A stretch of 9,458 bases of DNA, from contig DAOTWP010000311.1 of the NCBI GenBank assembly GCA_034435675.1, forward strand, positions 1-9,458, written 5' to 3'. Below the pieces are notes generated by a model, which worked only from the letters and a program-made list of their open reading frames with translations, searched no databases and was not told the DNA's origin. A program made the position numbers and the translations under genes. The DNA is from DAOTWP01 sp034435675. GTDB taxonomy: Bacteria > Chloroflexota > Anaerolineae > Aggregatilineales > Phototrophicaceae. Below, one piece after another: positions 4,905-9,458 of this stretch. Numbering within the stretch: the first letter of the stretch is position 1; the number at the start of each line of letters is the position of its first letter.

Positions 4905-6162
4905 CCAACGTCTCCCGGATTCACCGCCGCTGGTACCACCTGGCGCGGCAAATGCTGGCGCGGCACTGCCCCTTGCCGGGGTGCGGGTGCTCGATTTCTC
5001 GCGGGTGCTGGCAGGTCCGTTGTGTACGATGCTGCTCGGTGATCTGGGGGCGGATGTGCTCAAAGTTGAGCCGCCCGCGGGCGACGAAACGCGCCAGTGG
5101 GGTCCGCCCTATGCCGGCGATCCGGCGGACGGCATGAGCGCCTACTACCTGAGCGTCAACCGCAACAAGCGCAGCCTTGTGCTCAACCTGAAAAACCCCG
5201 CCGGGCAAACGCTGGCGCGGCGGCTGGCAGCGCGGGCGCAGGTGCTGGTCGAAAACCTGAAAGCGGGCGATATGGCGGCATTCGGGCTGGATTACCCGCG
5301 CCTGCGCGCAGAAAACCCGGCGCTGGTCTATTGCAGCATCACCGGCTTCGGGCAGCAAGGACCGTACCACACGCGCCCTGGCTACGACTACGTGATTCAG
5401 GCGATGAGCGGGCTGATGTCGATCACCGGTGAACAGGCGGGCGAAGCGTCAAAGGTCGGCGTCGCCGTCAGCGATGTGTTCACCGGGCTGTATGCCGCCA
5501 GCGCGATTCAGGCGGCGCTGCGCCATGCCGAACACACGGGCGCGGGCCAGCAGCTTGACGCCGCTTTGCTCGACGCGCAGCTCGCCGCACTGGTCAACGT
5601 CGCCAGCAATGTGCTCACCAGCGGGCAGACCGCCCCGCGCTATGGCAACGCCCACCCCAACATTGTGCCCTACCAGACCTTCTATGCCGCAGACCGCGCG
5701 TTTGTGCTGGCGTGCGGCAACGACGGGCAGTTCCGCGCGCTGTGCCGCCTGCTGAATCAGGAGTACCTGTGCGCGGACGCACGTTTCGCCAGCAACCCCG
5801 CCCGTGTGACTCACCGCGAGGCGCTGATTCCGCTGCTGCAAGCTGCCTTCGCGCAGCACACGGCGGATCACTGGGTTGAGGCGCTGCTGGCGGCAGGCAT
5901 CCCGGCAGGTCCAATCAATGACGTGAAAACGGCGCTGGATGATGCGCATGTGCAGGCGCGCGGGCTGGTGCGGCAGGCGGCGCTGCCAGGTGGGGAGTCC
6001 TGGTCATATGTTGGCTTCCCGGTGGGTTTTTCTGCCACGCCACCGCAAACACGCCACGTGCCACCGCTGCGGGGGCAGCACACCCACGAGCTGCTGCGCG
6101 ATTGGCTGGACATGGACGCGGATGAGATCGCTGTGCTGGCGGCAGATGGCGCGCTGGGGTAG
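4897..6162 (+). CDS. Class III CoA-transferase (CaiB/BaiF family)
   Basis: A 421-aa cytoplasmic enzyme expected to move CoA between an acyl-CoA donor and a carboxylic acid through an aspartyl-CoA thioester. Seen: LAGVRVLDFSRVLAGP (26-41), GDLGADVLKVEPPAGDETR (48-66), NRNKRSLVLNLK (88-99), then KVGVAVSDVFTGLYA (186-200) where D193 aligns with the catalytic Asp169 of formyl-CoA transferase (its GAALGDS segment), GAGQQLDAALLDAQ downstream, and the family-typical tail (GIPAGPINDV, LRGQHTHELL). Length is normal for the family. The substrate pair cannot be told; succinyl-CoA, mesaconyl-CoA and carnitine-type enzymes look alike at this level. It starts with GTG at 4897 inside the DUF4404 stop region (GTGTCTGA shared); the first conserved block begins near residue 26, so the start could be slightly later. 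Followed by a 169+ base leader with no clear terminator. Confidence 0.95.
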   Translation: MSDQRLPDSPPLVPPGAANAGAALPLAGVRVLDFSRVLAGPLCTMLLGDLGADVLKVEPPAGDETRQWGPPYAGDPADGMSAYYLSVNRNKRSLVLNLKNPAGQTLARRLAARAQVLVENLKAGDMAAFGLDYPRLRAENPALVYCSITGFGQQGPYHTRPGYDYVIQAMSGLMSITGEQAGEASKVGVAVSDVFTGLYAASAIQAALRHAEHTGAGQQLDAALLDAQLAALVNVASNVLTSGQTAPRYGNAHPNIVPYQTFYAADRAFVLACGNDGQFRALCRLLNQEYLCADARFASNPARVTHREALIPLLQAAFAQHTADHWVEALLAAGIPAGPINDVKTALDDAHVQARGLVRQAALPGGESWSYVGFPVGFSATPPQTRHVPPLRGQHTHELLRDWLDMDADEIAVLAADGALG

Positions 6163-6280
6163 CCCTGCTGCGCCTGCACTGCCCCGTGTGGTTTTCCTTC
6201 ATAAATTTTTCAGACAAACCAAACCATCTTCAAACAGCGGCAGTGGGAATTAGGTCATAAACTAATCGTACACGTAAGTA

Positions 6281-6323
6281 TGGTACTCTAATGTTAGAGG
6301 TGGTGTCTCTAGGTGCTGTACCA
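6281..6323 (+). promoter_or_regulatory. Nested inverted-repeat leader before the paralogue pair
   Basis: An outer inverted repeat TGGTAC (6281-6286) / GTACCA (6318-6323) encloses a perfect 14-base palindrome CTCTAATGTTAGAG (6286-6299) and a further CTCTA (6307-6311) that can pair with TAGAG (6295-6299) across a 7-base loop. The two stems share the TAGAG strand, so they are mutually exclusive. A third pairing, GTGGT (6300-6304) with ACCAC (6320-6324), is also possible. The ribosome site GAAGGG (6327-6332) follows directly, so the element could be an operator cluster or an RNA switch. The region is also more AT-rich than the genes. No convincing -35/-10 pair was found in 6163-6280. Confidence 0.45.
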
Positions 6324-6340
6324 CGTGAAGGGTGATGGTT

Positions 6341-7696
6341 GTGGCTGACATTACAAATAACTATCCGGACATTCTCGGTTATGTCACGGGTGGTGAGCGT
6401 TACAATCTTGGTGTTGTGCAGCTGGCGCTGGCGGTACGCCCGCGGGTGGTGCGCGCGGGTCGCCCGTTTGAAGGGCTGCTGCTGATTCAGAACGCCTCTG
6501 ACGCCCCCATGGATGTGGTTGCTACTCTGCGCATCCCCGAAGAAGACGCCAAAAAACAGAAGAAGCGCTTTTTGACCAAAGCCGAACGACTCGTCGTCGG
6601 TGTACAGCCTGCCGAGGTCGGTTATGTGCAGCTTCCGGTGTCCTGCCTGGCGGATACCGCTGTCGGCGCTGATTACCGGCTGGGCATGCAGATTGTGGTC
6701 AAACCGGGCGCGAATAAACCGGGGCGGGTGCGCCTGCCCGAAGGCGGCGGTGTGGTGCAGTTAGAGCTGCTGCCCGAAGCGGCGGCGGCACGGCTGGAAG
6801 ACCTGCGCAAGCTGCAATTCACCACCCAGAAATCGGGCATGTTCCGCGATGTGCTCGAAGCGCCGTTCAGTGTGATGAGCGGCACGGTGGGCAAAATTGC
6901 CGATCTTGCGCCCGGTTGGGTCAGCCTGTGGACGCTGGCAGATCATCATGACGACAAGCTGCTGCTGGCACGCCATGCCGATACGCTGCGCGGCGAACTG
7001 CTGCCCAAACTCAAACGGGCGCGGCTGTTCAAACCGCTGATGCAGGCAGTGCAGGAGCGTTACAAAGCAAGTGGTTATCCGCTGAAGACGGTAGAAGCTG
7101 CCTATGTCGCCAAGCTGTTGACCCTGGTGCTGGAATTTGCCAACCCAACCGATGTCGAACACGGCGCACACGGCTATCTGGCGGCGGGCGACTTCAGCGT
7201 CCTGCAATACCTGGCGGAGGAACGGCTGGCAGACCCGCGCCCGGTGACCCTGCCCGCGTGGGCGAGCAAGCTGCTGCGGATCATTGACCAGGATCTGCGC
7301 GCGGCGCAGTACCCGGAGCATGCCATTACCCGTTTTGCGCTTAATGAACTGCTGACCGATGCCATGCTCTACAGCTTCAAACTACTGGAAAGTGTGCTGG
7401 GCGAAGACCTGGGCAAGGAAGCCGAGATGCGCGCCTATGCGGAGCATGTGCTGCGTATGTTGAACGGCAGCGACAAGCTAAACTTCACTTATGCCTATAT
7501 GCCGTTGGTGTTGGGCGGTCTTGCCGTCTACGATCAGGTGATTATGCCGCAGGAAAAAATCGGTGAGCTGCTGGTTGAAATGCGCGGTGCGCTGGAAGGA
7601 CGCCGCGTCGAGATCGACAGCGAGACCCGCCCTGTTTATGAGATGGCAGACCGCTTAATTGATCGTGCGCTTCTAAAATATGGCTATCGGGAATAA
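6341..7696 (+). CDS. Unknown two-domain protein, first of a tandem paralogue pair
   Basis: A 451-aa protein I do not recognise, without signal peptide or membrane helix. Residues ~8-27 hold YPDILGYVTGGERYNLGVVQ; ~28-145 look like a beta-sandwich (alternating hydrophobic strands such as FEGLLLIQN, MDVVATLRIP, GYVQLPVSC, YRLGMQIVV), reminiscent of Ig-like or arrestin-like folds. Residues ~150-451 are helical, with a late TYAYMPLVLGGLAVY block (383-397). The next gene has the same layout and shared blocks (YPDxLGxVTGGxRxxLG, PxEVGxxxxPL, LTYxYxPLxLGGxA), so they are paralogues. GTG at 6341 is preferred because GAAGGG lies 8 bases upstream; GTG 6332 and ATG 6335 are in-frame alternatives. With 5 bases to the next gene, the pair is an operon, likely under the structured leader. 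A heteromeric complex is a reasonable inference. Confidence 0.85.
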   Translation: MADITNNYPDILGYVTGGERYNLGVVQLALAVRPRVVRAGRPFEGLLLIQNASDAPMDVVATLRIPEEDAKKQKKRFLTKAERLVVGVQPAEVGYVQLPVSCLADTAVGADYRLGMQIVVKPGANKPGRVRLPEGGGVVQLELLPEAAAARLEDLRKLQFTTQKSGMFRDVLEAPFSVMSGTVGKIADLAPGWVSLWTLADHHDDKLLLARHADTLRGELLPKLKRARLFKPLMQAVQERYKASGYPLKTVEAAYVAKLLTLVLEFANPTDVEHGAHGYLAAGDFSVLQYLAEERLADPRPVTLPAWASKLLRIIDQDLRAAQYPEHAITRFALNELLTDAMLYSFKLLESVLGEDLGKEAEMRAYAEHVLRMLNGSDKLNFTYAYMPLVLGGLAVYDQVIMPQEKIGELLVEMRGALEGRRVEIDSETRPVYEMADRLIDRALLKYGYRE

Positions 7697-7701
7697 GGGC
7701 T

Positions 7702-9012
7702 ATGGCGAGTTACTGGGACAACATTAACTGGACGAATTTTCGACCGCTTTACCCGGATGTGCTGGGGGTGGTGACAGGCGGGACACGCATCTCGCTGGGC
7801 GATCTTCAGGTCGCGCTGGGCATCTTTCCGTCCCAGGCATATATCAACCAGACCATCGAGGTCGTGCTGGTGCTGCAAAACATGGTCGACCAGAGTATCC
7901 AGGTCAAGGTCGCCGTGCGCACCCCCACGGAAGATAAAAAGGGCAGACCGGTGGTCATTTCGGTGGGCAAGGCGATGACGACGATTGGCATGCGTCCCGG
8001 CGAGGTCGGGCTGCTGCGTGTGCCGCTGGTGCCCCAGCCACCAACACAGCCGGGCACGGGCTTTCCGGTGCGCGTTGCCGTGCGCTATCGCAGTGCCGCG
8101 CCGGGCAACATCGTTCGCCCGCCCGCCGGGGGCGCGCCGCCGTCGGTCATCAGCCTGTCGCCGTTCAAGCTGCAAGCCCTGCGCGAGATTACCTTTAATG
8201 CACACACCTGGAACGAGTCCGGCGATGTGCTCACGTCGTATTTCGACATCGCGCCCAAGCGGCTGCCGCCCACAGATCAGGACATGACCGCGCACTATGA
8301 AACCCTGTGGACGCACGAGGTCATGGACAAGGAAGTTCGTCAGGCGCAGGCGATGGTGCGCGTTGCCCGCCAGGTGATCGGCGCGTCATCGCGGGCGGTG
8401 CTGTACCGCATGCTGATGGAAACGCTGGAAGAACGCTTTGCCACACGCGGGCTGCCGCTGCATCCCGGTGAGGTCAGCGCCATCGCCAAGATGATGACCT
8501 ACACGATTGATGAAGCGCCCAACCTGGAGCCGAATTACAACATTGCCGACCGGCGCTGGTTCCAAACCCTGTGTCAGGTGCTGGCGCACGATCCCGATTT
8601 GCAGAATGCCGATCTGGCAGACCTGATGGTGGATTATCTGTTTGAGGCGGCGGTGTGGGATTCGGTGCTGCTGGCGTTTTCGGTGCTCAAGACGCGCACG
8701 CGCGAAGACCTGGGCGATTATAACGAGCGCATCAACTACGCCAACCGGCTGCTCTCGTGGCTGTCCGGGTTTGGCGCGCCGGACCTGACCTATGTTTACC
8801 TGCCGCTGGCGCTGGGCGGTGTGGCAATCAACCGGCTGGTGTCGCTGGACCGGCTGGAAAACCCCTGGGTGATGCTGCTCGACCTGCGCGAGGCAATGGG
8901 CGGGCGGGCGCGGCTGCTCAGCGGCGAGGCGGGCGTGATTTTCGACATCCTCAAGGAACTGCTGAAAGAGGCAGAGCAGGAACTGCGCGTGATGCATATT
9001 GACCCGCCTTAA
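7702..9012 (+). CDS. Unknown two-domain protein, second of a tandem paralogue pair
   Basis: A 436-aa paralogue of the gene before it, also without signal peptide or membrane helix. Seen: YPDVLGVVTGGTRISLGDLQ (17-36), beta-strand-like run VVLVLQNMVDQSIQVKVAVR (54-73) and GMRPGEVGLLRVPLVP (96-111), a Pro/Gly-rich linker (112-147), then a helical domain with ETLEERFATRGLPL (240-253, matching VQERYKASGYPL in the partner) and LTYVYLPLALGGVAI (362-376). It has a longer N-terminal lead (16 residues before YPD against 7) and a different C-terminus ending RVMHIDPP. GGGA lies 9 bases before the ATG and the first gene's TAA is 5 bases before it. The divergence is substantial, so the copies probably have separate, complementary roles. 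No function can be named; I see no catalytic motif. Confidence 0.85.
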   Translation: MASYWDNINWTNFRPLYPDVLGVVTGGTRISLGDLQVALGIFPSQAYINQTIEVVLVLQNMVDQSIQVKVAVRTPTEDKKGRPVVISVGKAMTTIGMRPGEVGLLRVPLVPQPPTQPGTGFPVRVAVRYRSAAPGNIVRPPAGGAPPSVISLSPFKLQALREITFNAHTWNESGDVLTSYFDIAPKRLPPTDQDMTAHYETLWTHEVMDKEVRQAQAMVRVARQVIGASSRAVLYRMLMETLEERFATRGLPLHPGEVSAIAKMMTYTIDEAPNLEPNYNIADRRWFQTLCQVLAHDPDLQNADLADLMVDYLFEAAVWDSVLLAFSVLKTRTREDLGDYNERINYANRLLSWLSGFGAPDLTYVYLPLALGGVAINRLVSLDRLENPWVMLLDLREAMGGRARLLSGEAGVIFDILKELLKEAEQELRVMHIDPP

Positions 9013-9092
9013 GCCCGGCAGGCTGAAACGGATGCACCCCATGCGGTGTCTGTAGAGGTGTATCCATCGGCAAAGAGTGAGGAGTATGCTTC

Positions 9093-9458
9093 TTGCGTGT
9101 GTCGCAATCGCAGGCAGCGCTGGCGTTCGGTGCCGGTCTGCTGCTGCTGTACGCCGTCACGCGGCTGACGGCATTGTCTGTTTTCCCACCATTCATTGAT
9201 GAAGCCCTGCATATCTACTTTGGCGAGCGCAGCGTGCAGCTCAGCCCGCTGGCGCACGCCGACGAGGGGCGGCTGTTCACCATCTGGCTCTATTCAGCCT
9301 TTGGGGCGTTTGCTGCCGCGCCGTTCTGGACTGCGCGCGCCGTGACGGTGCTGGTGTCGCTGCTGGGCTTCGCGGCGCTGCTGGCGGCTGCCCGGCGGCT
9401 GGCGGGGCTGCGCGGCATGCTGCTGTTGGGGCTGTTGTATATTTTCAGCAGCTATCAT
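9093..9458 (+). CDS. PMT/GT39-like GT-C glycosyltransferase, N-terminal part (partial)
   Basis: The first 122 residues of an integral membrane protein cut by the window end. Seen: a membrane helix at about 8-22, then FPPFIDEALH (31-40), an acidic D36-E37 pair in the first extracytoplasmic loop where GT-C enzymes place their catalytic acid, a polar loop (43-60), FTIWLYSAFGA (62-72), an AR pair (81-82) and hydrophobic runs at about 83-100 and 108-118. This is the pattern of polyprenyl-phosphate-sugar-dependent glycosyltransferases related to PMT/GT39, which glycosylate lipids or proteins on the outer face of the membrane. The start is TTG at 9093: GAGGAG (9079-9084) is 8 bases upstream and an in-frame TGA (9078-9080) rules out anything earlier; GTG 9099 is the only other close choice. 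It follows the paralogue pair after 80 bases, possibly in the same transcript. Confidence 0.75.
   Translation, partial: MRVSQSQAALAFGAGLLLLYAVTRLTALSVFPPFIDEALHIYFGERSVQLSPLAHADEGRLFTIWLYSAFGAFAAAPFWTARAVTVLVSLLGFAALLAAARRLAGLRGMLLLGLLYIFSSYH

Noticed and set aside
5449..5949. 166-codon minus-strand frame inside the CoA-transferase gene
   Set aside because: It is fully antisense to a confidently identified enzyme. The same applies to 6761-7321, 7684-8316 and 8386-9042 over the paralogue pair.
6163..6230. Possible terminator after the CoA-transferase gene, near the AAATTTTT tract
   Set aside because: No GC-rich stem precedes the T-tract (6202-6210), so an intrinsic terminator is not supported.
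9013..9078. Possible terminator after the second paralogue (CACC...GGTG dyad)
   Set aside because: Stem of only 4-5 bp and no following T-run, so read-through into the glycosyltransferase gene cannot be excluded.

Overview
This is a GC-rich bacterial window (about 60-65% GC by eye) with good Shine-Dalgarno sites and tightly packed genes. Family content (a lone adenine/cytosine methyltransferase-nuclease fusion, a class III CoA-transferase, a membrane GT-C glycosyltransferase, Gly-rich-linker lipoprotein, several unnamed families) and style suggest an environmental bacterium, most likely Chloroflexota (Anaerolineae-like). That placement is an inference from gene style only; no rRNA or marker gene is present.

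Layout. 1-64: the last 20 codons of a + strand gene. 128-658 (-): a small zinc-ribbon/two-helix membrane protein of the DUF983 type whose zinc loop carries a 12-bp tandem repeat. 817-2487 (-): a beta-class DNA methyltransferase fused to a C-terminal Mrr-like nuclease; its central target-recognition part is markedly AT-rich compared with both ends. 2488-2726: divergent promoter region. 2727-3515 (+): a concanavalin A/GH16-like beta-sandwich protein without a visible catalytic motif. 3679-4479 (+): a lipoprotein of unknown function. 4632-4904 and 4897-6162 (+): a DUF4404 protein overlapping by 8 nt with a CaiB/BaiF CoA-transferase. 6163-6331: an AT-richer leader with nested inverted repeats. 6341-7696 and 7702-9012 (+): two tandem paralogues of an unrecognised two-domain family (N-terminal beta-sandwich, C-terminal helical). 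9093-9458 (+): the start of a PMT/GT39-like membrane glycosyltransferase using a TTG start, cut by the window end.

How the genes relate. There is no single clear pathway. The methyltransferase-nuclease looks like a self-contained restriction/modification module. DUF4404 and the CoA-transferase are translationally coupled. The tandem paralogues have 5 nt between them and almost certainly form a transcription unit driven from the structured leader; the glycosyltransferase follows 80 nt later and may be part of it. No tRNA, rRNA, insertion sequence, CRISPR array or integrase was seen. The most promising unexplained items are the paralogue pair with its leader, the mosaic methyltransferase, and two separate arrays of a 12-bp repeat sharing the core GCGCAG.
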